Shown: positions 1 through 7,752 of the stretch, in pieces
How the letters are laid out: each line of letters opens with the position of its first letter
Position numbering within the stretch: position 1 is the first letter of the stretch
Assembly: GCA_934553285.1 (NCBI GenBank)
Contig: CAKTFD010000046.1
Span: 1-16,707, forward strand
Reading direction: 5' to 3'
Length of the DNA: 16,707 nt
From: an uncultured Faecalibacterium sp.
Lineage (GTDB): Bacteria > Bacillota > Clostridia > Oscillospirales > Ruminococcaceae
Notes under the pieces: generated by a model
Database searches by the model: none
What the model saw: the letters and a program-made list of their open reading frames with translations, nothing else
Told to the model about the DNA's origin: nothing
Program-made: the position numbers and the translations under genes

Positions 1-46
1 GAGTACCCTTTACCTGATCCGGGCAATGCCGGCGTAGGGAGTTTGC
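1..46 (+). promoter_or_regulatory. TPP riboswitch (THI element), 3' part only
   Basis: The sequence reproduces the conserved 3' half of the thiamine pyrophosphate aptamer in order: GAG, TACCC, ACCTGATC, a GG..AATGCC hairpin and GCGTAGGGA. The 5' strand of helix P1 and the start of the P2/P3 arm lie before the window. The aptamer sits directly upstream of a terminator and thiT, the usual arrangement in which TPP binding shuts off thiamine uptake genes. The match to the class is strong; the exact boundaries are approximate. Confidence 0.93.
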
Positions 47-76
47 GGAACTGTCCGGTACGTTCAACAAACCTCC

Positions 77-110
77 ATGCGCCTGCAGCCAGCGGGCGCA
101 TTTTGTTTTT
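77..110 (+). terminator. Expression-platform terminator of the TPP riboswitch
   Basis: A 10-bp stem (77-86 with 92-101, one G-T wobble) closes a 5-nt loop and runs into TTTTGTTTTT. It lies between the aptamer and the thiT ribosome binding site, so premature termination when TPP is bound is the expected mode of control. Confidence 0.85.
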
Positions 111-142
111 GTGTACTATTAAGAGAGAGGGATCTTTCCATC

Positions 143-715
143 ATGTCCAAAACCTATTCCAAGACCCGTATCCTGGTGGAATGCGCGCTGATGATCGCCA
201 TTGGCACTGTGCTTTCCAACATCAAGTTCTTCACCATGCCCAACGGCGGCAGCATCACGCTGCTCAGCATGCTGCCCTTTGTGCTGGTGTCTTTCCGCCA
301 CGGCACCAAGTGGGGCCTGTTCACAGGGCTGGTAAACGCCTGCCTGCAGATGCTGCTGGGCTTCTGGGCACCCCCGACGCCCACCTTTATCTACTTTTTG
401 GGCGAGGTGCTGCTGGACTACGTGCTGGCCTTTATGGCCCTGGGCCTGGCCGAGCTGTTTGCCCGCCCCTTTAAAAACCGCACCCTGGGTGTGGCCGTGG
501 GCACCTTTGTTTCCGGTTTCCTGCGGTTCATGTGCAGCTTTCTGTCCGGCGTGCTCGTCTGGGGCAACCTGACCGAAGGCCTGTCCGCCTGGACCTACAG
601 CCTGGTGTACAACGGCAGCTACATGCTGCCCGAGACCCTGCTCACCGTTGCAGCCGCCGTGCTGCTGTGCCGCGCAGCACCCCAGATCTTTGACCGCCAG
701 CACGCTAACGCATAA
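143..715 (+). CDS. thiT: Energy-coupled thiamine transporter substrate-binding component ThiT
   Basis: This is a 190-residue hydrophobic protein with about six membrane segments, matching the ThiT family in length. ThiT is the S-component that captures thiamine in the membrane and works with the shared ECF energizing module (EcfA, EcfA', EcfT), which is not in this window. The C-terminal part carries the family pattern of an aromatic-rich stretch (WTYSLVYNGSYMLPE) that forms part of the thiamine pocket. The start at ATG 143 is preferred over an in-frame ATG at 77: it follows a GAGAGGG ribosome binding site, and the earlier ATG lies inside the riboswitch terminator. The TPP riboswitch upstream independently supports the function. 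The gene is monocistronic, with a terminator at 750-782. Confidence 0.93.
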   Translation: MSKTYSKTRILVECALMIAIGTVLSNIKFFTMPNGGSITLLSMLPFVLVSFRHGTKWGLFTGLVNACLQMLLGFWAPPTPTFIYFLGEVLLDYVLAFMALGLAELFARPFKNRTLGVAVGTFVSGFLRFMCSFLSGVLVWGNLTEGLSAWTYSLVYNGSYMLPETLLTVAAAVLLCRAAPQIFDRQHANA

Positions 716-749
716 GTTTTTGCAGGGCGGCTCTCCCCCGCTCCCCAAA

Positions 750-782
750 CCCCGCCGGGCACCCGCCCTGCGGGGTTCTTTG
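750..782 (+). terminator. Terminator after thiT
   Basis: CCCCGC (750-755) pairs with GCGGGG (770-775) and the inner GGGC pairs with GCCC around a 4-nt loop, followed by TTCTTT. It separates thiT from the tRNA-Ala promoter. Confidence 0.75.
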
Positions 783-806
783 CTGCAAAAAATTTGCAAA
801 AAACAG

Positions 807-835
807 TTGACAACCGCCCTCCCAGCTGGTATAAT
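807..835 (+). promoter_or_regulatory. Sigma-A promoter of tRNA-Ala
   Basis: A consensus -35 TTGACA (807-812) and a consensus -10 TATAAT (830-835) are separated by 17 bp. Transcription should start near 842, about 27 nt before the mature tRNA. A perfect match to consensus is typical of stable RNA genes. Confidence 0.93.
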
Positions 836-868
836 AACGCATGTCGTCAGGCACGGCACAGACCATCT

Positions 869-944
<76 letters not shown>

Positions 945-950
945 GAACAG

Positions 951-986
951 AAAGCACTGCACAGCAATGTGTGGTGCTTTTTTTGT
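951..986 (+). terminator. Terminator after tRNA-Ala
   Basis: A 13-bp stem (951-963 with 968-980, two G-T wobbles) closes on a GCAA tetraloop and is followed by a run of T to 984. It ends the tRNA-Ala transcript. Confidence 0.9.
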
Positions 987-1003
987 TGCAGACCTGCGCA
1001 AAG

Positions 1004-1049
1004 AAAAAGCGTTTGCCGTGGCCCGAGAGGGCTGCGGCAAACGCTTTTT
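1004..1049. terminator. Bidirectional terminator at the end of the polyamine operon
   Basis: A 15-bp perfect stem, AAAAAGCGTTTGCCG (1004-1018) with its complement at 1035-1049, encloses an inner GCCC-GAGA-GGGC hairpin. A/T runs on both sides let it work in either direction. On the minus strand it lies about 75 nt after the last gene of the polyamine operon; on the plus strand it backs up the tRNA-Ala terminator. Confidence 0.9.
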
Positions 1050-1123
1050 GGGTTTATCGCTATTTTCAAAAACAGTGTCTGGCAAAACGGCCTGTCTGCG
1101 CCATTCAATTCAACGCCGCTGCA

Positions 1124-2361
1124 TCAAAAAGCTGGATCGCTACAACTACTGTCCTGTGCGCCCAGACGCATTTTGAAGTCCTGATAGCCGAAGTGCACCA
1201 GCTCCCGGCAGCTGCCGTCTGCGGTCAGCAGCCAGATAGGCGGCAGGGGCATCCCGTTAAAGGTGTTGTTTTTGCAGGTGGTATAGATAGCCATATCACC
1301 GAAAATGAGCTTATCCCCTTCCACAGGCGGCGCATCAAAACTGTAGTCCCCAATGATATCCCCTGCCAGGCAGGTGGGGCCGCCTAGCCGGACGGTGCAG
1401 GCCTTTTCCCCTGCATCGCCCGCATCCAGCAGCGGCGGGCGGTAGGGCATCTCGATGACATCCGGGGTGTGGCAGGCTGCGGACATATCCAGGATGGCAA
1501 GGCTGGTATCGCCATTGTGCAGGGTGTCCAGCACGGTGGTGACAAGATACCCCGCATTCAGCGCCCAGGCCTCGCCCGGCTCCAGATACACCTGCACGCC
1601 ATACTTTTCCTGCACCGAGCGGATACAGCTTTCCAGCGTGGCAAGGGCGTACCCCGCGCGGGTGATGTGGTGTCCACCGCCAAAGTTGAGCCATTGCATC
1701 TCCGGCAGCAGGTCTGCAAACTTCTGCTCCACCGCTGCCAGTGTCATTGCCAGCGCATCGGCATCCTGCTCACACAGGGTGTGGAAGTGCAGGCCGTCCA
1801 AAAGGGCAGGCAGTTCCGGGTGGGCGGCCACCGCCGCATCCCACTGGGCGCGGGTAGTGCCCAGACGGCTGCCGGGGGCACAGGGGTCGTAGATCTCGTG
1901 CCCTTCCTGGGTGGAGCACTCGGGGTTGATGCGCAGGCCGATGCTTTTGCCTGCCGCCTTTGCCGCCGGGCCAAACTTTGCCAGCTGGCTGGGCGAGTTG
2001 AACACGATGTGGTCCGCGTACTGCAGCAGCTCCGCAAATTCGTCCGCCCGGTAGGCGGCGCAGAACACATGGTTCTCCTTTTCCGGCAGTTCTTCCCTGC
2101 CCAGGCGGCTCTCGTACAGGCCGCTGGCCTCGGTGCCTGCCAGATAGGGGGCCAGCACCGGGTAGACATTGAAGTTGGAAAAAGCCTTTTGTGCCAGCAG
2201 GATACGGCAGCCGGTGCGCTGCTGCACCCCCAGCAGGATCTCGCCATTGCGGCGCAGCTGCGCCTCATCCAGCAGGTAGCAGGGGGTGGGCAGGCGGTCC
2301 AGCTGCACATCGGACAGGTTTGCCAGCCCGGCAAAGGGCGGGCGGCTGTCGCGCACCCGCA

Positions 2362-2362
<1 letters not shown>
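1124..2362 (-). CDS. nspC: Carboxynorspermidine/carboxyspermidine decarboxylase
   Basis: A 412-residue PLP enzyme of the alanine-racemase/ornithine-decarboxylase fold (group IV decarboxylases). It removes CO2 from carboxyspermidine or carboxynorspermidine, the last step of the alternative spermidine route. Visible family marks are LPTPCYLLDE near residues 24-33, the presumed PLP lysine K59 in AQKAFS, HFHTLCE, GGGHHITR and CHTPDVIEMPYRPP, a signature of NspC/CASDC rather than lysine or ornithine decarboxylase. The start codon shares one base with the stop of the upstream dehydrogenase gene (TGATG), so translation is probably coupled. The N-terminus is about 20 residues longer than I expect for the family, so a later start is possible. 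With putrescine made by the operon, the likely product is spermidine. It is the last gene of the operon. Confidence 0.93.
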
Positions 2363-3621
<1,259 letters not shown>

Positions 3622-3657
3622 GTCGGTCACTCCTTTATCTGTAAAAAACGGTTGTTC

Positions 3658-4536
3658 TTATACCTGAAATCCCGGCCAGCCCTTGTCCAGCGCGATCAGG
3701 GTCTCGCGCAGCACCTTGCAGGCGGTGGCGGTGGAAACGCCGGTGGTGTCCAGCGTAGGTGCCAGCTCGTTCAGGTCGGCACCGATGATGTTGGCTTTGG
3801 TCACGGTGCGGATGGCCTCCAGCAGCTGCAAAAAGCTCACGCCGCCGGCCTCCGGGGTACCGGTGCCCGGGAAGCAGGACGGATCCAGGCAATCCAGGTC
3901 GATGGTAAGATACACCGGCACCTTGCTCTCGCACAGCTGTGCGGTCAGCTCGGCCAAGCCGGTAAAATCGAACTTATGCATCTCGGTGTGCTGGGCGGCA
4001 AACTCGAACTCTTCCCGGTCACCGCTGCGGATGCAGAACTGATGGATGTGCCCATCCCCTACCAGCTCGTGGCAGCGGCGCAGCACACAAGCGTGGCTGA
4101 GCTTCGCGCCCAGGTAGTCGTCCCGCAGGTCTGCGTGGGCATCAAAGTGGACGATGTGCAGATCCGGGTATTTTTTTACCGCAGCGCGTACCGCACCCAG
4201 GGTGACCAGATGCTCGCCGCCCAGCAGCAGCGGGAACTTGCCGTCCTTTAAGATCTCGGCTGCACGGGCCTCGATGTCCGCCAGAGCCGACTCGCTGGAG
4301 CCAAAGCACAGCTCCAGATCGCCGCTGTCAAACACATCAAAATCGGTCAGATCCGCGTTCTGGTAGGGGCTGTAGGTCTCCAGACCATAGCTCTCGTGCC
4401 GGATGGCTGCCGGGCCGAACCGTGCACCCGGCCGGTAGCTGGTGGTAGAATCGTAGGGGGCACCGTACAGCACGATGCTGGCGGCGCGGTAGCTGCTGTC
4501 GCAGCCGATAAAGTTCTCGATATTGGGCAGGATCAT
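3658..4536 (-). CDS. speB: Agmatinase (ureohydrolase family)
   Basis: A 292-residue Mn-dependent ureohydrolase, close in length and sequence pattern to Bacillus subtilis SpeB. It hydrolyses agmatine to putrescine and urea. The six metal ligands expected of the family are all present: H109 (GGEH), D132, H134 and D136 (DAHAD), and D213 and D215 (DLDCLD). The GTGTPEAGG loop follows. The start ATG overlaps the speE stop (ATGA), and the GGAGG ribosome binding site lies in the last codons of speE, a sign of coupled translation. Arginase is less likely because arginine decarboxylase is encoded in the same operon. A related enzyme acting on aminopropylagmatine is a conceivable alternative given the downstream dehydrogenase/decarboxylase pair. 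Confidence 0.92.
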   Translation of the reverse strand: MILPNIENFIGCDSSYRAASIVLYGAPYDSTTSYRPGARFGPAAIRHESYGLETYSPYQNADLTDFDVFDSGDLELCFGSSESALADIEARAAEILKDGKFPLLLGGEHLVTLGAVRAAVKKYPDLHIVHFDAHADLRDDYLGAKLSHACVLRRCHELVGDGHIHQFCIRSGDREEFEFAAQHTEMHKFDFTGLAELTAQLCESKVPVYLTIDLDCLDPSCFPGTGTPEAGGVSFLQLLEAIRTVTKANIIGADLNELAPTLDTTGVSTATACKVLRETLIALDKGWPGFQV

Positions 4537-5393
4537 TTGGGTTCCTCCACTTCGCGCAGCATCTCTTCCAGAAATGCCGGCAGATAAAATGCTCCGATAT
4601 GCAGTTTTGTGGTGTAGTAGCGGGTGCGCATATTCAGCGCCTTCCAGGCATCCGCGTCCAGATCATCGATGGGATGATACTTTTTGCTGGCAAAGCCGAA
4701 CAGCCAGTACCCCGCCGCAAAGGTGGGGATGTGTGCCTGATACACCCGGCTGATGGGAAAGGTGGATGCAATGCGCTTGTGGCTGCGCTGCATGGCGCTG
4801 GCATCCTCGGCATAGAAGGGGCTGCCCTGCTGGTTGACCATGATGCCATCCTCTTTCAGGGCGTTGAAGCAGCTGCCGTAGAACTCCCGGGTGAACAGGC
4901 CCTCGGAGGGGCCAAAGGGGTCGGAGGAATCCACGATGATCAGGTCGTACTCTTCCTCGCAGCGGCGGATATATTTCAGGGCGTTTTCAAAGTAGATATG
5001 CACCCGGCGGTCGTCCATGCGGCAGGCGTTGCCGGGCAGGTAGGCGCGGCAGGCTTCCACCACCTGCGGGTCCATCTCCACAAGGTCGATGCGCTCCACA
5101 CGGTCGTAACGGGTCAGCTCCCGCACCACGCCGCCGTCACCGGCACCGATGACCAGGATATCCTTGGCCTCCCTGTGCACGGCCATAGGCACATGAACGA
5201 TCATTTCATCGTAGATGAACTCATCCCGCTCGGTCAGCATCACGTTGCCATCCAGCGTCAGCACCCGGCCAAACTCCGGCGTTTCAAAGATATCGATGCG
5301 CTGATAGTCGCTCTGCTTGGAGTAGAGCTGCTTGTTTACCCGGATGCTGTGTTTCACATCCGGGGTGTGAAATTCCGAAAACCAAAATTCCAT
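4533..5393 (-). CDS. speE: Polyamine aminopropyltransferase (spermidine synthase)
   Basis: A 286-residue SpeE-family enzyme that transfers the aminopropyl group of decarboxylated SAM to putrescine, giving spermidine and methylthioadenosine. An N-terminal beta-sheet domain (MEFWFSE...) is followed by the Rossmann domain with GAGDGG (83-88), the ribose-binding acidic residue E106, DSSDP (155-159) with the catalytic aspartate, IPTFAAGYWLF and the C-terminal HIGAFYLPAFL. The active site looks intact. Of three in-frame starts, ATG 5393 is chosen because it lies 8 nt after AAGGAGG; ATG 5399 is only 2 nt from it and 5420 lies upstream of it. The ribosome binding site overlaps the speA stop. No S-adenosylmethionine decarboxylase (speD) is encoded in the window, so the supply of decarboxylated SAM is not explained here. 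Confidence 0.92.
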   Translation of the reverse strand: MEFWFSEFHTPDVKHSIRVNKQLYSKQSDYQRIDIFETPEFGRVLTLDGNVMLTERDEFIYDEMIVHVPMAVHREAKDILVIGAGDGGVVRELTRYDRVERIDLVEMDPQVVEACRAYLPGNACRMDDRRVHIYFENALKYIRRCEEEYDLIIVDSSDPFGPSEGLFTREFYGSCFNALKEDGIMVNQQGSPFYAEDASAMQRSHKRIASTFPISRVYQAHIPTFAAGYWLFGFASKKYHPIDDLDADAWKALNMRTRYYTTKLHIGAFYLPAFLEEMLREVEEPK

Positions 5394-5406
5394 ATCCATT
5401 CCCTCC

Positions 5407-6873
5407 TTATGCCAGAACATTCAGGTGCTGGATGTCAGGGTCCTCTGGGCCGGTCATGCTGCAGCCCTTGGCCTTGGCATACTCGATGTAGTTCAGGATC
5501 TCCTTGGTGATGCGCTCGCCGGGTGCCAGGATAGGGATGCCCGGGGGATAGCACATCACGAACTCGCTGCACACCATGCCCTCCGTCTCACGCAGGGGCA
5601 GGCTCTTTTTGGGGGCATAGAAAGCCTCCTGCGGGCTGGCGGCCACCACGGGGTCGATGTATTCCTGGCTCAGCAGGCCGGAACCATCGGTGCGGTAGCG
5701 GCGCTTGATCTCGGCCAGTGCGCTGACCAGGCGCTCCACCTCCTGCGGGCGGTCGCCGATGGACAGGTAGGCCAGGATATTGCCGATATCGCCGAACTCG
5801 ATCTGGATATCGTACTCATCCCGCAGGATATCGTAGACCTCGATGCCGGCCAGACCGATATCCAGCGTATGGACGCTGAGCTTTGTGGTGTCGAAATCGA
5901 ATACGGAGTCGCCGTTGCACAGCTCCTTGCCAAAGGCGTAGTAGCCGCCTACGGCGTTGATCTCCTCGCGGGCATACTCAGCTATATCTGCCACCTGGTG
6001 GAACACCTGCCGCCCCCGCAGCGCCAGATTGCGGCGGGAGATATCCAGGCTGGACATCAGCAGGTAGCTGCCGGAGGTGGTCTGGGTCAGGTTGATGATC
6101 TGCCTCACATAGCCCGGGTGCACATTGGGGCCGATGAGCAGCAGGCTGGACTGGGTCAGGCTGCCGCCGCTTTTGTGCATGGAGACCGAGGCCATGTCTG
6201 CGCCTGCCGCCATAGCTGATACCGGCAGGCCGCCGCCAAAGTAAAAGTGGGTGCCGTGGGCTTCGTCAGCCAGGCAGAGCATCCCGGCATCGTGGGCCAT
6301 TTTTACGATGGCACGCAGGTCTGAACAGATACCATAATAGGTAGGGTTATTTACCAGCACTGCCACGGCATTGGGATGCTCCTTGATCGCTTTGGCCACC
6401 TGCTCCCGCTTCATGCCCAGCGAGATGCCCAGGCGCTTATCCACCTCCGGGTTTACATATACCGGCACCGCGCCGCACAGCACCAGCGCGTTCAGCACGC
6501 TGCGGTGCACGTTGCGGGGCAGGATGATCTCATCGCCGCGCTTGCAGGCGGTAAGCACCATGCTCTGCACACTGCTGGTGGTACCGCCCACCATCAGAAA
6601 AGCGTGTGCTGCGCCAAAGGCATCGGCAGCCAGCTCCTCTGCTTCCCGGATGACCGACACCGGGTGGCAGAGGTTGTCCAGCGGTTTCATGCTGTTTACG
6701 TCCACGCCCACGCACTGCTGCCCCAGAAAAGCCGTCAGCTCCGGGTTGCCGCGGCCGCGCTTATGGCCGGGCACATCAAAGGGCACCACCCGCATCTGCC
6801 GGAACCGCTCCAGCGCCTCGTAGATGGGCGCACGGCTCTGGTTCAGCCGGGAACGCGCTTTGTTCTCGTTCAT
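5407..6873 (-). CDS. speA: Arginine decarboxylase (Orn/Lys/Arg decarboxylase, aminotransferase fold)
   Basis: A 488-residue PLP-dependent decarboxylase, nearly the length of B. subtilis SpeA (about 490) and similar along its whole length. It converts arginine to agmatine. Visible are FDVPGHKRG (32-40), GGTTSSVQ for phosphate binding, DEAH with D203 and H206 contacting the cofactor, the Schiff-base lysine K234 in SMHKSGGSLTQSS, and C-terminal FVMCYPPGIPI. Arginine is preferred as substrate over lysine or ornithine because agmatinase lies two genes downstream. ATG 6873 is chosen because GGAGG ends 5 nt before it; an in-frame upstream start at 6987 would place 38 extra residues across a terminator hairpin. 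It is the first gene of the operon, and expression probably depends on the leader at 6906-7004. Confidence 0.93.
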   Translation of the reverse strand: MNENKARSRLNQSRAPIYEALERFRQMRVVPFDVPGHKRGRGNPELTAFLGQQCVGVDVNSMKPLDNLCHPVSVIREAEELAADAFGAAHAFLMVGGTTSSVQSMVLTACKRGDEIILPRNVHRSVLNALVLCGAVPVYVNPEVDKRLGISLGMKREQVAKAIKEHPNAVAVLVNNPTYYGICSDLRAIVKMAHDAGMLCLADEAHGTHFYFGGGLPVSAMAAGADMASVSMHKSGGSLTQSSLLLIGPNVHPGYVRQIINLTQTTSGSYLLMSSLDISRRNLALRGRQVFHQVADIAEYAREEINAVGGYYAFGKELCNGDSVFDFDTTKLSVHTLDIGLAGIEVYDILRDEYDIQIEFGDIGNILAYLSIGDRPQEVERLVSALAEIKRRYRTDGSGLLSQEYIDPVVAASPQEAFYAPKKSLPLRETEGMVCSEFVMCYPPGIPILAPGERITKEILNYIEYAKAKGCSMTGPEDPDIQHLNVLA

Positions 6874-6905
6874 TTTTTCCTCCGTCCCTGGTTCCCTTGC
6901 GCAGC

Positions 6906-6944
6906 AAAAAAGCGCAGCCCTGCACTCCTGTGCAGACCTGCGCT
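6906..6944 (-). terminator. Attenuator-type terminator in the speA leader
   Basis: Read on the minus strand, AGCGCAG pairs with CTGCGCT and the inner CTGCAC pairs with GTGCAG around an AGGA loop, followed directly by TTTTTT. It lies between the upstream region and the speA ribosome binding site with no gene before it that needs ending, so it probably controls read-through into the polyamine operon. Its 3' arm can pair instead with an upstream segment (see 6912-7004). Confidence 0.85.
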
Positions 6945-7004
6945 TGAGATCGCATCTGTACGCGCTGACAAAGCACCCGGCCTGCAAATGCCGGGCTGCG
7001 CGTA
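6912..7004 (-). promoter_or_regulatory. speA leader with antiterminator and aptamer-like helices
   Basis: On the minus strand the leader can form a helix TACGCGC (7004-6998) with GCGCGTA (6965-6959), enclosing a hairpin CCCGGC (6995-6990) with GCCGGG (6981-6976). The segment GCGCAGCCC (7001-6993), used by both these helices, is also a perfect 9-base complement of GGGCTGCGC (6920-6912), the 3' arm of the terminator. The two states exclude each other: upstream helices plus terminator (off), or antiterminator (on). This is the layout of a riboswitch or a protein- or ribosome-controlled attenuator. The ligand is unknown and no known aptamer class was recognised. Confidence 0.6.
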
Positions 7005-7087
7005 TCTGGCATGATCCAAAAGACGGGATGATGAGAGTCTATATAGCAACTACACTTTTACTACTCTTATTGACCGTTTCACAAGTC

Positions 7088-7104
7088 TGCGCATCGGATG
7101 CGCA
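7088..7104. repeat. Perfect 8-bp palindrome upstream of the speA leader
   Basis: TGCGCATC and GATGCGCA are separated by one base. The site lies about 215 bp upstream of the speA start and close to AT-rich sequence that could hold its promoter (TATATA at 7045-7040 on the minus strand, with no good -35). It could be a dimeric regulator's operator or the hairpin of a transcript; the sequence does not decide. Confidence 0.5.
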
Positions 7105-7155
7105 ATTTCATGGTTGTAAAGGAACCAACTTATAAAATTTAGAGTTCTTGCCGCT

Positions 7156-7352
7156 AAAAATGTCGCGATACGCGCTCCGGCACAGGGGCGTTTGGCCCGC
7201 GCTGTGCGCCAAAGCGCAAAAACTCAATCAATAATGGCAGCTTGCGCCGCCGGTCGGCAGTGGACCCGGCTGTCCGTATGGCCTTAGCCCCGTTGGGCGG
7301 TCCCGAGTAAATTGCTTTGAAAAGACTCTGCAGTGCGTTGTCTCTCAAAATC
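7156..7352 (-). ncRNA. Candidate structured non-coding RNA, about 200 nt
   Basis: Downstream of a good minus-strand promoter the sequence folds into an ordered set of helices rather than coding for protein. CAAAGC (7319-7314) pairs with GCTTTG (7215-7210) and ACTC (7308-7305) with GAGT (7225-7222), closing a domain. Inside it, GGACC (7303-7299)/GGTCC (7266-7262) encloses GCCC-AACG-GGGC and GGC...GCC, a three-way junction. Next comes GGCGGC-GCAA-GCTGCC with a GNRA loop. A 10-bp hairpin follows, GCACAG/CTGTGC stacked on GGGC-CAAAC-GCCC. A short CGCG-TAT-CGCG stem and TTTTT (7160-7156) could end it. Size and style recall orphan clostridial RNAs such as the raiA motif, but I cannot assign a class. 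A 95-codon ORF across it (7441-7154) lacks a ribosome binding site and is probably spurious. Confidence 0.6.
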
Positions 7353-7358
7353 ATCAAA

Positions 7359-7387
7359 AGAATAACATGGATCCCGGGTTCTGTCAA
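7359..7387 (-). promoter_or_regulatory. Sigma-A promoter for the candidate ncRNA
   Basis: Minus strand: -35 TTGACA (7387-7382), 17-bp spacer, -10 TATTCT (7364-7359), predicting a start near 7352. No protein gene with a ribosome binding site follows closely, so it drives either a free RNA or a roughly 480-nt leader of the polyamine operon. Confidence 0.75.
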
Positions 7388-7440
7388 CCAAAACTTTTTC
7401 ATTTCTATGGAAATCAACTTTTGCCGCCTGACCCGGGGCA

Positions 7441-7570
7441 AAAGCCTTCACCCCTTGGGGGGAAGGTGGCGCGCAGCGCCGGATGAGGGGTATTTAAGGT
7501 AAACAGCTGCTGTTCTGCGCCCTCATCAGTCACCTGCGGTGACAGCTTCCCCCGACCGGGGGAAGCCTTT
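7441..7570. mobile_element. MITE-like palindromic interspersed element
   Basis: Two arms of about 50 bp, 7441-7492 and 7519-7570, are imperfect inverted copies of each other. Each starts AAAAGCCTTC or AAAGGCTTCC, contains a small CCCC/GGGG hairpin, then a second small hairpin (GGCGCGCAGCGCC on the left, GTCACCGCAGGTGAC on the right), and ends GATGAGGG. A short AT-rich centre joins them. There is no ORF. From memory such elements are scattered in many copies through Faecalibacterium-type genomes; only this copy is in the window. Confidence 0.7.
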
Positions 7571-7709
7571 ATTCGGAAAATCGATTTCTATGTTCCATCT
7601 CCTGCCGCAGCGCCCGGCACAGTATGCCAACTTCTGGCATTTTGCCCTCCCTCTGTGCGCGAACAGGGGTATTTTATGCGTAAATGCCCGTTCCCTTCCC
7701 GGCGCGGTG
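7571..7709. other. Intergenic sequence before the two-component operon
   Basis: No gene is visible. The only structure seen is a short TGCCA-ACTTC-TGGCA hairpin followed by TTTT (7624-7642), which could be a weak plus-strand terminator. No clear LytTR-type direct repeats were found upstream of the regulator gene. Confidence 0.4.
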
Positions 7710-7718
7710 TGTTATAAT
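7710..7718 (+). promoter_or_regulatory. Extended -10 promoter of the two-component operon
   Basis: TGTTATAAT gives a consensus -10 (7713-7718) with the TGn extension, which can replace a good -35; the -35 position (TTCCCT, 7691-7696) matches poorly. The predicted start is near 7725, about 28 nt before the regulator's ATG. Confidence 0.7.
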
Positions 7719-7752
7719 AGGAGCGTAACAGATGCACAAAGGAGGCATGAAG

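Noticed and set aside
6874..6987. 38-residue N-terminal extension of SpeA
   Set aside because: It would be translated through the leader terminator, lacks family similarity, and a good ribosome binding site serves ATG 6873.
6776..7012. Possible Arg-containing leader peptide upstream of speA
   Set aside because: The ribosome binding site is weak and the frame runs far into speA without a stop near the terminator, unlike typical attenuator peptides. It is kept only as an alternative in the leader finding.
7154..7441. Minus-strand 95-codon open frame over the candidate ncRNA
   Set aside because: Its starts are TTG or a late ATG, neither with a ribosome binding site, and the sequence is better explained by RNA helices. 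Similar ORFs may be annotated elsewhere only because the RNA is conserved.
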